From the NCBI GenBank assembly GCA_019509895.1, contig JAEKLK010000167.1:1-22444 (forward strand): 22,444 nt of DNA, given 5' to 3'. The stretch is from Betaproteobacteria bacterium. Lineage in GTDB: Bacteria; Pseudomonadota; Gammaproteobacteria; Burkholderiales; SG8-39. The position numbers were made by a program, and so were the translations under genes. Under the pieces are notes generated by a model. That model did no database searches and was not told where the DNA came from. It saw only the letters and a program-made list of their open reading frames with translations. Of this stretch, positions 1 to 7,363 are shown in pieces. Each line of letters begins with the position of its first letter. Position 1 is the stretch's first letter.

Positions 1-307
1 CTCGGTGCTGATCGATGCCACGCTGAAGGAGGATTTCCCGCCCATCTCGCTCCCCAAGCGCGAATACATGGAACGCGCGCGCGCCATCTGGCAGGAGCGC
101 GGGCTGCCGGCGCTCAAGCCCGAGGTGCCATGGCATGGCTACAGCCTCGGGGAATGGCCGGCGGATCTCGAGGCGGCGGCGCAGGCCGCGGTGCGCGGCG
201 ACTACTTTGCGACCGGCGAAAAGCTGGTCAGCCGCCGGCGGAGCGATGTGCCAATGAACACCGAAGTGCGCACGCTGGGCGGCGAGCACACCGAGTCGGA
301 CGAATGA
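1..307 (+). CDS. UbiD-family decarboxylase, C-terminal fragment
   Basis: This is the last 101 codons of a gene that begins before the window; the reading frame is open from base 2. UbiD-family enzymes are prenylated-FMN-dependent (de)carboxylases of aromatic or unsaturated acids. The assignment rests on the C-terminal family signature: FPPISLPKREYMERA near the start, then an IWxExGLPALKPE stretch, then PWHGYSLGEW, then a short segment ending in GDYFATGEKL. The catalytic and prFMN-binding residues lie upstream and cannot be checked, so the substrate is unknown. The final approximately 25 residues after the core are a charged tail. The stop codon overlaps the start of the following protease gene as ATGA, which suggests one transcript. 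A paralogue acting on another aromatic acid is as likely as the ubiquinone enzyme. Confidence 0.78.
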   Translation, partial: SVLIDATLKEDFPPISLPKREYMERARAIWQERGLPALKPEVPWHGYSLGEWPADLEAAAQAAVRGDYFATGEKLVSRRRSDVPMNTEVRTLGGEHTESDE

Positions 308-1614
308 GCCGGGCGCTGCTTGCGCTCCTTTGGGTGCTCAGTGCACCGCTGCTCGCGCAGCCGGCCGGCCTGCCGACGCGCGACGGCCTGCCGACCCTGG
401 CGCCGATCCTCGAGAAGGTGACGCCGGCCGTAGTGAATATCGCGGTGCTGCAGAAGAGCCCGGAGCAGGACAACCCGCTGATGCGCGATCCGTTCTTCCG
501 GCGCTTCTTCGGCATGCCGCAGCAGTCGGAGCCGCAGATTGCGGCCGGCTCCGGCGTGATTGTCGATGCGAAGAACGGCTACGTCGTCACCAATGCCCAC
601 GTGGTCAAGGACGCGCAAGAGATCCAGATCACCCTGAAAGACAACCGCCGCCTGCCGGCCAAGCTGGTCGGCGCCGATCCGGGCACCGATATCGCCGTGC
701 TGAAGGTGGACCCGAAAGGGCTGGTGGACGCGCGCTGGGGCGATTCCGACGCGCTGCAGGTGGGCGACTTCGTCATGGCGATCGGCAATCCGTTCGGCCT
801 CGGACAGACCGCCACCTCGGGCATCGTCTCCGCCTTGGGCCGAAGCGGCCTGTCGATGGAGGGCTACGAGCACTTCATCCAGACCGACGCGCCGATCAAC
901 CCCGGCAACTCCGGCGGCGCGCTGATCAATCTCAAGGGGGAGCTCATCGGCATCAACTCCGCAATCATCGGGCCGTCGGGCGGCAACGTTGGCATCGGCT
1001 TCGCCGTCCCGTCGGTCATGGCGCGCGCCGTGATGGAGCAGCTGATCAAGTTCGGAGAGGTGAAGCGCGGCCGCCTGGGCATCGCCATGACCAATGCCAT
1101 CGGCGTCGAGGGTGCGCAGATCGCGGAGGTCGAGCCCAATTCGCCCGCCGCTACGGCCGGTTTGCACAAAGGCGATGTGGTAGTGGCCCTGAATGGCCAC
1201 CCGGTGCGCGGCTCGGCCGAGCTGCGCGCGCGCCTTGGGGTCGTGCCCGCGGGCGATACGGTCGAGCTCAAGGTGCAGCGCGGCAAGGAAACCGAGCTGG
1301 TGAAGGCGCGCATCGCCGAAGTGGACCGGGCGCAGGCGGCGGGCGGACAGTCGCTGCCCGAGCTCAATGGCGCTTCGCTCGCCGAAGTCGAGCGGCGAGG
1401 ACTGCCGGGCAAGAATCGCGCGGTGCTGGTGAACTCGGTGGAAGCCGGCTCGCCCGCCTTCCAGCACGGCCTGCGGCAAGGCGATGTCATCATCGGCGTG
1501 AATCAGCGCCGCGTGACGAGCGTGCCGGAGCTTTCCAAGGCGCTGCGCGCTTCAGGGCGCCTGGCGCTAAACGTCGTGCGCGGCGACTTCGTCCTGACGA
1601 TGCAGCTGCGCTAG
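304..1614 (+). CDS. degQ: DegQ/HtrA-type periplasmic serine endoprotease
   Basis: This is a 436-residue Do/DegQ-family protease that degrades or refolds misfolded periplasmic proteins. The ATG at 304 was chosen because it gives a clean signal peptide (about residues 1-18, hydrophobic LLALLWVLSAPLLA) and overlaps the upstream stop as ATGA; the open frame extends further upstream but only into UbiD coding sequence. The trypsin-like domain carries the full triad: His99 in TNAHVV, Asp129 in GTDIAVLKVD and Ser203 in GNSGGAL. A first PDZ domain begins near residue 256 (GRLGIAM) and a second covers about 370-436. It is slightly shorter than E. coli DegQ (about 455), and the LA loop and the start of PDZ1 are compact. 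Its stop abuts the spoT stop on the other strand without a spacer. Family assignment is firm; DegP, DegQ or MucD naming is less so. Confidence 0.93.
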   Translation: MSRALLALLWVLSAPLLAQPAGLPTRDGLPTLAPILEKVTPAVVNIAVLQKSPEQDNPLMRDPFFRRFFGMPQQSEPQIAAGSGVIVDAKNGYVVTNAHVVKDAQEIQITLKDNRRLPAKLVGADPGTDIAVLKVDPKGLVDARWGDSDALQVGDFVMAIGNPFGLGQTATSGIVSALGRSGLSMEGYEHFIQTDAPINPGNSGGALINLKGELIGINSAIIGPSGGNVGIGFAVPSVMARAVMEQLIKFGEVKRGRLGIAMTNAIGVEGAQIAEVEPNSPAATAGLHKGDVVVALNGHPVRGSAELRARLGVVPAGDTVELKVQRGKETELVKARIAEVDRAQAAGGQSLPELNGASLAEVERRGLPGKNRAVLVNSVEAGSPAFQHGLRQGDVIIGVNQRRVTSVPELSKALRASGRLALNVVRGDFVLTMQLR

Positions 1615-3732
1615 CTACTCGCGCGCGCGGGCGAGCTTCTTGACGTCCGGAAGGCGGCGCAGCGCGCGCATGACGCGCGCCAGGTGCTGGCGGTTCGCCA
1701 CCTCGATGACGAAGTGCATGCTGGTGAAGAGTGCGCGGTCCTCGGCGGTGGCGATCGAGTCGATATTGGAGCCGGCCTCCGCGATCTGCGAGGCGACGCG
1801 CGCCAGCACGCCGCGCTGGTTCTCCACCATGACCTGGATCGCCGCCTGGAAGAGGCGCGTGGTGCGCGGATCCCATTCAACGTCGATCCACTGGTCAGGC
1901 TCGTTCTTACGCGAGCGGATGATCGCCGGGCAGTCCGACTGGTGGACCACCAGGCCTTGGCCCTTCTTGATCGAGCCGACGATCGCGTCGCCCGGGATCG
2001 GCCGGCAGCAGGTGGCGAGCTGCACTGCCATGCCCTCGGTGCCGCGGATGGTGACGCTCGTACCGAGGGCTTCCTCGCGGTGCGGATCGGTGTGCTTCAG
2101 CAGCCGCCGCGCCACCACCGCCGGCAGCCGCTTGCCAAGGCCGATGTCGGCCAGCAGCTCATCCTTGGAGCGCGCGCCGCCATCGCGCACCACGCGCTCC
2201 CAGCTCGCGTCGTCGACGTCGGCGAGCGAGCCTTTCAGGGCGCGCAGCGCCTGGTCGAGCAGCCGCTCGCCCAGGTTCGCCGACTCCTCGTACTGCATTG
2301 TCTTCAGGAAGTGGCGGATGTTCGAGCGCGCCTTGCCCGTGCGCACATACTGCAGCCAGCCGGGATTGGGCTTGGCGTGGCTCGCGGTGATGACCTCGAC
2401 GCGGTCGCCGCTGCGCAGCTCCTGGCGCAGCGGCACCAGTTCGCCGTTCACTTTCGCGGCGACGCAGCGGTTGCCGATGTCGGTGTGCACGGCGTAGGCG
2501 AAATCGACGGTGGTTGCGCCGCGCGGCAGCGACAGAATGCGCCCTTTCGGCGTAAAGACGTACACCTCGTCCGGGAACAGGTCGACCTTCACATGCTCGA
2601 GGAATTCGCGCGGGTCGCCCGACTGGTTTTGGATCTCGAGCAGCGATTGCAGCCAGCGGTGCGTCTGCTTCTGCAGGTCGGAGAGCTGGTCGGTCTCGTC
2701 CTTGTAGAGCCAGTGCGACGCGACTCCTGACTCGGCCAATCGGTGCATCTGCTCGGTGCGCACCTGCACCTCGACCGGTACGCCATAAGGGCCGATCAGG
2801 TCCGTGTGGATGGACTGGTAGCTATTGCCCTTCGGGATGGCGATGTAATCCTTGAACTTGCCCGGAATCGGCTTGAAGAGCCCGTGCAGCGCGCCCATCG
2901 CCAGGTAGCACGTCGGCACGTCCTTGACGATGACCCGGATGCCGAAGATGTCGTGCACCTCCGAGAAGGTGAGGTGCTTCTCGATCATCTTGCGATACGT
3001 CGAGTAGACATGCTTCTCGCGGCCTTGCACGACGGCGTCAATGCGGCTGTCGGCGAGCTTCTTCTTCACCGCGTCGAGCGTCTTGCCGATCATCTCGCGG
3101 CGGTTGCCGCGCGCCGCCTTGGTGGCCTTGGCGAGCACGCGGTAGCGCATCGGGAAGAGATGCGAAAACGAGAGCTCCTGCAGCTCGTGGTACAGCGTGT
3201 TCAGGCCGAGCCGGTTGGCAATCGGCGCGTAGATTTCCATCGTCTCGCGCGCGATGCGGCGGCGCTTGGCCGGCGCAACGGCGCCGAGCGTGCGCATGTT
3301 GTGCAGGCGGTCGGCGAGCTTGATCAGGATGACGCGCACGTCGCGCGCCATCGCGAGCAGCATCTTGCGGAAGTTCTCGGCCTGGACCTGCTCGGCCGAC
3401 TGGAACTCGATCTTGTCGAGCTTCGAGACGCCGTCGACCAGGTCCGCCACCGGCTTGCCGAAGGTGTCCGAGATCTCGTCCTTGGTGACGGCCGTGTCCT
3501 CGGTGACGTCGTGCAGGAGCGCCGCCATCAATGTCTGCCCGTCGAGATGCCAGCCGGCGAGTATCTCGGCCACCGCCAGCGGATGGGAGATGTACGGCTC
3601 GCCCGACTGGCGTGTCTGGCCGGCGTGCGCCGCTTCCGAGAACCGGTAGGCCTCTTCCAGGCGCGCCACGTCTTTCGGCTTCAGGTAGCCGAAGCGCTCC
3701 GATTCGCTCAACTGTGGGGCAGCCGCCGCCAT
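1615..3732 (-). CDS. spoT: Bifunctional (p)ppGpp synthetase/hydrolase (SpoT/Rel)
   Basis: This is a 705-residue RelA/SpoT homologue that makes and hydrolyses (p)ppGpp in the stringent response. In order it has an HD hydrolase domain with intact motifs (HP at about 50-51, HDVTEDT at 74-80), a synthetase domain (GKFKD at 291-295, then PKGNSYQSIHT, with the catalytic-type Glu in VEVQVRTE near 321), a TGS domain (about 385-440), a zinc-finger-like CCRPIPGD with a following H and C (about 575-601), and a C-terminal ACT domain (about 630-702). HD and synthetase motifs are both kept, so both activities are expected. The synthetase charge motif is KFKD, matching the RxKD type of bifunctional enzymes with a conservative R-to-K change. 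The ATG at 3732 was preferred; an in-frame TTG at 3741 would add three residues. It is the last gene of yicC-gmk-rpoZ-spoT and converges on degQ. Confidence 0.96.
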   Translation of the reverse strand: MAAAAPQLSESERFGYLKPKDVARLEEAYRFSEAAHAGQTRQSGEPYISHPLAVAEILAGWHLDGQTLMAALLHDVTEDTAVTKDEISDTFGKPVADLVDGVSKLDKIEFQSAEQVQAENFRKMLLAMARDVRVILIKLADRLHNMRTLGAVAPAKRRRIARETMEIYAPIANRLGLNTLYHELQELSFSHLFPMRYRVLAKATKAARGNRREMIGKTLDAVKKKLADSRIDAVVQGREKHVYSTYRKMIEKHLTFSEVHDIFGIRVIVKDVPTCYLAMGALHGLFKPIPGKFKDYIAIPKGNSYQSIHTDLIGPYGVPVEVQVRTEQMHRLAESGVASHWLYKDETDQLSDLQKQTHRWLQSLLEIQNQSGDPREFLEHVKVDLFPDEVYVFTPKGRILSLPRGATTVDFAYAVHTDIGNRCVAAKVNGELVPLRQELRSGDRVEVITASHAKPNPGWLQYVRTGKARSNIRHFLKTMQYEESANLGERLLDQALRALKGSLADVDDASWERVVRDGGARSKDELLADIGLGKRLPAVVARRLLKHTDPHREEALGTSVTIRGTEGMAVQLATCCRPIPGDAIVGSIKKGQGLVVHQSDCPAIIRSRKNEPDQWIDVEWDPRTTRLFQAAIQVMVENQRGVLARVASQIAEAGSNIDSIATAEDRALFTSMHFVIEVANRQHLARVMRALRRLPDVKKLARARE

Positions 3733-3748
3733 CCGGCTCAATTTAACC

Positions 3749-3796
3749 GACTAAGTCAGCGCGAAACCACGTTTTTCCGCCATACCGGGAAAAACG
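3749..3796 (-). promoter_or_regulatory. Inverted repeats between rpoZ and spoT
   Basis: The gap between rpoZ and spoT is 97 bp, by far the longest in this operon. It holds a perfect 9-bp inverted repeat (CGTTTTTCC at 3770-3778 and GGAAAAACG at 3788-3796) around a 9-nt loop, and a second short palindrome GACTAAGTC at 3749-3757. No T-run follows either arm on the minus strand, so a classical terminator is unlikely. It could be an operator, an mRNA hairpin controlling spoT expression, or a processing site. An AT-rich TTAAATT lies just upstream of spoT and could form part of a weak -10. The role is inferred; the repeats themselves are seen directly. Confidence 0.4.
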
Positions 3797-3829
3797 CCGC
3801 TGTCCCCGTTCGAGGCTTGCCGCCGCCGT

Positions 3830-4057
3830 TTACAGGCCCGGAGGCGTGACCAGCATCGCGTTTTTCTTCAGGACCTCGGTGCCAATCTTGCCGGTGGCGA
3901 TCTCTCGCAGGGCGATGACGGTCGGCTTGTCGCGGTTGGGCTCGACCAGCGGCGAGGCCCCGGCGCCGAGTTGCCGCGCGCGGTACGTGGCGGCCAGCGT
4001 GAGATGGAAGCGGTTGGAAATTCTCTTGAGGCAGTCGTCGACAGTGATACGAGCCAT
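3830..4057 (-). CDS. rpoZ: RNA polymerase omega subunit
   Basis: This is a 75-residue omega subunit that helps assemble RNA polymerase by binding beta' and that contributes to a ppGpp-binding site in proteobacteria. The N-terminus MARITVDDC, the central ARQL segment and the KPTVIALREIATGKI motif are diagnostic. It is shorter than the E. coli protein (91 residues), lacking the extended acidic tail, which is common for betaproteobacterial versions. It starts 11 bp after the gmk stop, so it is very likely cotranscribed with gmk, and it precedes spoT as in many proteobacteria. There is no strong Shine-Dalgarno sequence before the ATG, so coupling to gmk translation is plausible. Confidence 0.95.
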   Translation of the reverse strand: MARITVDDCLKRISNRFHLTLAATYRARQLGAGASPLVEPNRDKPTVIALREIATGKIGTEVLKKNAMLVTPPGL

Positions 4058-4068
4058 GAGGTGGGCTT

Positions 4069-4653
4069 TCAGGATTGGGCGCGCTCGCGTTCGATGATGC
4101 TCGCGAGCTCTCGCCGGGCGGTTTCGAAGTCTTTGTTAATTATAGCGTATTTAAACTCCCCGGCGTGCGCCAACTCCTCCCGTGCGTTGGCCACCCGCCG
4201 GCGAATCACGCCCTCCGCGTCCTGCCCCCGGGTGCGGATACGCCGCTCGAGCTCCTCGATCGAGGGCGGCAGGATGAAGATGCCGACGCAGTCCGGATAG
4301 AGGCGCCGCACCTGCTGGGCTCCCTGCCAGTCAATCTCCAGGATCAGGTCCTCCCCCTGGGTCAGCGCGTCGAGGATCACCCGCTTCGCGGTGCCGTAGT
4401 GGTTACCGTGCACCTCGGCGCTCTCGAGGAACTCGCCGCGCTCGCGCATGGTGCGAAAGGTGGGCTCGTCGACAAAGTGATAGTCGAGGCCCTCCTTCTC
4501 ACCCGGGCGCGGCGCGCGCGTCGTGTAGGAAACGGAAATCTTGAGCGAGCGGTCCTCGCGCGTCACCGCGTCGATGAGCGAGGTCTTGCCGGCGCCGGAG
4601 GGGGCGGTGACGACGAAAAGGCGCCCCTTGCGGTTCCCCGGGCGCGCCGTCAT
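4069..4653 (-). CDS. gmk: Guanylate kinase
   Basis: This is a 194-residue guanylate kinase that converts GMP and ATP to GDP and ADP, in the cytoplasm. The P-loop APSGAGKTS is at residues 17-25. It is followed by the GMP-binding region SVSYTTRAPRPGEKEG, the DYHFV segment, then EFLESAEVHGNHYG, and the conserved LILEIDWQGAQQVR and IFILPPSIEELERR motifs. The ATG at 4653 was chosen because it gives the usual N-terminus just before the beta strand and P-loop, and because it overlaps the yicC stop as ATGA. A longer open frame to 4713 is only yicC sequence read in another frame. It supplies the guanine nucleotide pool on which the SpoT protein of the same operon acts. Confidence 0.96.
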   Translation of the reverse strand: MTARPGNRKGRLFVVTAPSGAGKTSLIDAVTREDRSLKISVSYTTRAPRPGEKEGLDYHFVDEPTFRTMRERGEFLESAEVHGNHYGTAKRVILDALTQGEDLILEIDWQGAQQVRRLYPDCVGIFILPPSIEELERRIRTRGQDAEGVIRRRVANAREELAHAGEFKYAIINKDFETARRELASIIERERAQS

Positions 4654-5525
4654 TCGATGTTCTGCACCTGCTCGCGCATCTGTTCGATCAGCAGCTTGAG
4701 CTCCAGCGCGCAATCGGAGATCTCCTGGCTCGCGGCCTTCGAGGCGAGCGTATTGGCCTCGCGATTGAGCTCCTGCGCAATGAAGTCGAGGCGCTTGCCG
4801 ATGGCGCTGTCGCGGCCGCCGGTGTGCGCCAGAGTACGGTCTACCTCCGACAGGTGGGCCTTGAGGCGGGTCATCTCCTCGTCCACGTCGGCCTTGGCGG
4901 CAAATACGGCCAGCTCCGCCCGTACGCGATCGTCGTCCACGGAGCCGAGCGCCTCGCGCAGCCGCTCGGCGAGCTTCGCCTGGTAGGCCGCGAGCGACCG
5001 CGGCACGAGCGGCGCGATGTCGTCGAGCCGCGCTCGCATGGCGGCGACGCGTTCGGCGACCGCGGCGGCGAGTTTCGCGCCTTCGCGCGTGCGCGAGCCG
5101 ACCAGCTCCTCGAGCGCTCGGCGCATCAGCTCGGTCGCGAGGCCGCGCGTTTCGGCCTCGTCGAACGGTGCCTGCGCCATGACGCCCGGCCAGCGCAGCA
5201 CGTCGGCCACGCGCAGCGGCGTCGCCTGCGGCATTTCCTTCTGCACCCGCGCGGCGAGCTCGCGCAGCTGCGCGAGCGCCTGCGCGTTGAGCTCGTTCGC
5301 CGCGGGCGCCGCGGCATCGTTCAGGTACACGCGGCAGTCGAGCTTGCCGCGCGAGACGCGCGCGGTGACCAGCTCGCGCAGTGCCGGCTCGAGCGCGCGC
5401 AGGTCATCGGCGATGCGGAACTGCAGATCGAGGAAGCGCGCGTTCACCGAGCGCAACTCGACCGAGAGCCGACCGCGCGGCGTCTCGGCGCTTGCCGCGG
5501 CGAAGCCCGTCATGCTCTGGATCAT
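4650..5525 (-). CDS. yicC: YicC-family protein (RNA decay-related)
   Basis: This is a 291-residue YicC/YloC-family protein. The diagnostic N-terminus is MIQSMTGFA, followed by ELRSVNARFLDLQFR. The C-terminal DUF1732 part includes DVDEEMTRLKAHL, then GKRLDFIAQELNREANTLASKA, and ends with a helical region. E. coli YicC has been reported to promote decay of the small RNA RyhB, and family members have been described as endoribonucleases; that is family knowledge, not shown here. It heads the minus-strand yicC-gmk-rpoZ-spoT operon. Its start codon is only 18 bp from that of the divergent kinase, so its promoter must overlap kinase coding DNA. No clear Shine-Dalgarno precedes the ATG. Confidence 0.94.
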   Translation of the reverse strand: MIQSMTGFAAASAETPRGRLSVELRSVNARFLDLQFRIADDLRALEPALRELVTARVSRGKLDCRVYLNDAAAPAANELNAQALAQLRELAARVQKEMPQATPLRVADVLRWPGVMAQAPFDEAETRGLATELMRRALEELVGSRTREGAKLAAAVAERVAAMRARLDDIAPLVPRSLAAYQAKLAERLREALGSVDDDRVRAELAVFAAKADVDEEMTRLKAHLSEVDRTLAHTGGRDSAIGKRLDFIAQELNREANTLASKAASQEISDCALELKLLIEQMREQVQNIE

Positions 5526-5530
5526 TCGTT

Positions 5531-5560
5531 ATCATAGGAGGAGATGGGGTCCCAAGCCAA
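5531..5560 (-). promoter_or_regulatory. Candidate yicC operon promoter
   Basis: On the minus strand TATGAT (5531-5536) matches the -10 consensus at 5 of 6 positions. An upstream TTGGCT (5555-5560) matches the -35 at 4 of 6, with an 18-bp spacer. Transcription from it would begin at or next to the A of the yicC ATG, which would make a leaderless mRNA and fits the absence of a Shine-Dalgarno sequence. The element lies over the ribosome-binding site and first codons of the divergent kinase gene. The call is pattern-based and could be chance. Confidence 0.35.
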
Positions 5561-6479
5561 TCAAGCGCTGCCCGCCGGAAGTCGCCTCGAGAACTATCGC
5601 ATCGTGCGCACGCTCGCGTCGGGCGGCTTCTCCTTCGTCTACCTCGCGCACGACGAGAGCGACGCGCCGGTGGTGATCAAGGAATATCTGCCGGCGACAC
5701 TGGCGGTGCGCACCGGCACCTCGGCCTCGCCTACCATCGCGCCCGCCGATGTCGGCCGTTTCAATTACGGCCTGAAATGCTTTTTCGAGGAAGGCCGCGC
5801 GCTCGCCGGGCTGCAGCATCCGAACGTGGTGCGCGTGCTCAATTTCTTCCGCGCCAACGATACGGTGTACCTGGTGATGCGCTACGAGCACGGCCGCTCG
5901 CTCGAAACGCATATCCGCCACCGGCGGGGATTGCCCGAAGAAGTCTGGCTGCGCTCGACCTTCGCGCAACTGCTGAACGGACTGCGCGAAGTGCATTCGA
6001 ACAAGCTGCTGCACCTCGATATCAAGCCGGCGAACGTCTATCTGCGCGATGACGATTCGCCGATCCTGCTGGACTTCGGCGCTGCCCGGCAGACGCTCTC
6101 CGCCGAAGGCGGCAAGCTGCCGCCGACCTATACGCCGGGCTATGCGGCGCCGGAGCAGTACGCGCGCTCGGGCGAGCTCGGACCGTGGAGCGACATCTAT
6201 TCGGTCGGCGCTACGGTCTATGCCTGCCTTGCAGGGGCTGCACCGCAGCCAGCGCACCGGCGCCTGCGCAAGGACGAGCTGCGGCCGGCGCGCAAGGCGT
6301 GGGACGACCGTTATTCGGCGCTGCTGCTCGATATCGTGGATTGGTGCCTGCGCCTCGATCACCTCGAGCGCCCGCAAAGCGTGCTGGCGCTGCAGAAAGC
6401 CTTGCTGGGCGAAAAGGACCCGGAGCACCGCGGCAGCACGCCGTTCCTCGAGCGAGCATTCAGGTTCGGCCGCAAATGA
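5544..6479 (+). CDS. Hanks-type serine/threonine protein kinase (non-RD)
   Basis: This is a 311-residue cytosolic protein kinase with no transmembrane segment or extra sensor domain. Visible motifs are the glycine-rich loop LASGGFSFVY (24-33), the ATP-anchoring Lys46 in VVIKEYLP, a candidate C-helix Glu82/83, the catalytic loop HLDIKPANV (157-165; Asp159, Lys161, Asn164), DFG at 177-179 and APE at 202-204. The loop has Leu158 where RD kinases have Arg, so activation-loop phosphorylation may not be required. About 36 residues separate Lys46 from the C-helix Glu, an insertion typical of the bacterial IKEYLP subgroup. AGGAGG lies only 2 nt before the ATG; no other start is available in the first codons. 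The stop overlaps the PP2C start as ATGA, so kinase and phosphatase should be made together. The substrate is unknown. Confidence 0.93.
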   Translation: MGSQANQALPAGSRLENYRIVRTLASGGFSFVYLAHDESDAPVVIKEYLPATLAVRTGTSASPTIAPADVGRFNYGLKCFFEEGRALAGLQHPNVVRVLNFFRANDTVYLVMRYEHGRSLETHIRHRRGLPEEVWLRSTFAQLLNGLREVHSNKLLHLDIKPANVYLRDDDSPILLDFGAARQTLSAEGGKLPPTYTPGYAAPEQYARSGELGPWSDIYSVGATVYACLAGAAPQPAHRRLRKDELRPARKAWDDRYSALLLDIVDWCLRLDHLERPQSVLALQKALLGEKDPEHRGSTPFLERAFRFGRK

Positions 6480-7363
6480 AATACGCCCTGCACCAGGCGA
6501 GCCGCATCGGCGGCCGGAGCATCAATCAGGATCGCGTCGGCTACTGGTCCACCCCGGAGTGCCTATTGATGGCCGTGGCCGATGGCCTGGGCGGCCATCC
6601 GCACGGCGAGGTGGCGGCGGAGTTGGCCGTGGGCCTCCTTGGCGCCGCATTCGAGCGCGAGGCGCGGCCGCGGCTTGCGCAGCCGATCGAGTTCCTCAAC
6701 CACGCGATCGCGGCAGCCCATGCTGCCATCCTGCGCGATGCGGCGCGGCGCCGGCTGGCCGATACGCCGCGCACCGTGCTGGTCGCCTGCGTCGTGCAGG
6801 ACGGCGAAGCCTCTTGGACGCATGTCGGCGACAGCCGCCTCTATCTCGTCCGCGACGGCCGTATCCTGCACCGCACGCGCGACCATACGGTGGTGCAGCA
6901 GCTGGTCGAATCCGGACGCATCCGCGAAGAGGCGATGTACACGCATCCGGAGCGTAACCGCCTGCTGCAGTGCCTCGGCGGCTACGAATCGCCGCGGCCG
7001 GAAGCAGCGAACCGCGAGCGCCTCGCCGAGCAGGACATCGTGCTCCTTTGCTCCGACGGCTTCTGGAACCCGCTCACGCAGCGCCAGCTCCTGCACCTGC
7101 TCGCGACGCGCGAGCTCGAGCAGGCAGTGGCCGATCTCGTGCACCTGGCGGAGATTCGCGCTGGCCGGGACAGCGACAATATTTCGGTCGTCGCGATGCG
7201 CTGGGCCGAGCCGGTGAGCGAGCCGGCGGTACGGGAGCCGGAGCGCACGATCGTCCAGGACCTGACGGCCACCGATGTCGATTACCTGCGGGTGTCGGAC
7301 GAGGACATCGAGCGGGCGATCAACGAGCTCAGGGCGGTGCTGCGCAAGACCTCCTCGTCTTGA
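6476..7363 (+). CDS. PP2C-family protein phosphatase with acidic C-terminal tail
   Basis: This is a 295-residue PPM/PP2C phosphatase, the likely counterpart of the kinase before it. Metal-binding and catalytic motifs are present: NQDR (Asp19), VADGLGGHPHG (Asp36), HVGDSRLY (Asp119), LLCSDGFW (Asp194) and RDSDNISVV (Asp234). The catalytic domain ends near residue 243. It is followed by a tail of about 50 residues, Pro/Glu-rich and then acidic-helical, with Thr258 and a TATD sequence (Thr264 to Asp267). That tail is not needed for the PP2C fold and may be a phosphorylation or docking site. The ATG overlaps the kinase stop (ATGA) and the stop overlaps the rph start (TTGA). No signal peptide or membrane segment is seen. 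Confidence 0.93.
   Translation: MKYALHQASRIGGRSINQDRVGYWSTPECLLMAVADGLGGHPHGEVAAELAVGLLGAAFEREARPRLAQPIEFLNHAIAAAHAAILRDAARRRLADTPRTVLVACVVQDGEASWTHVGDSRLYLVRDGRILHRTRDHTVVQQLVESGRIREEAMYTHPERNRLLQCLGGYESPRPEAANRERLAEQDIVLLCSDGFWNPLTQRQLLHLLATRELEQAVADLVHLAEIRAGRDSDNISVVAMRWAEPVSEPAVREPERTIVQDLTATDVDYLRVSDEDIERAINELRAVLRKTSSS

Noticed and set aside
202..1479. 425-codon minus-strand open frame opposite degQ
   Set aside because: The translation is Arg/Ala/His-rich without any family motif and mirrors the codon bias of degQ, which has a complete catalytic triad. It is an antisense shadow.
3770..3796. Rho-independent terminator after rpoZ
   Set aside because: The inverted repeat is A/T-rich in its stem and no T-run follows on the minus strand, so it does not fit an intrinsic terminator.
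1684..3849. Two long plus-strand frames opposite spoT (348 and 368 codons)
   Set aside because: Both are antisense to conserved SpoT domains, show low-complexity shadow composition and have no recognisable motif or ribosome-binding site.
4654..4713. 20-residue N-terminal extension of guanylate kinase
   Set aside because: It lies inside yicC and does not resemble the family; the ATG at 4653 fits both the protein and the overlap.
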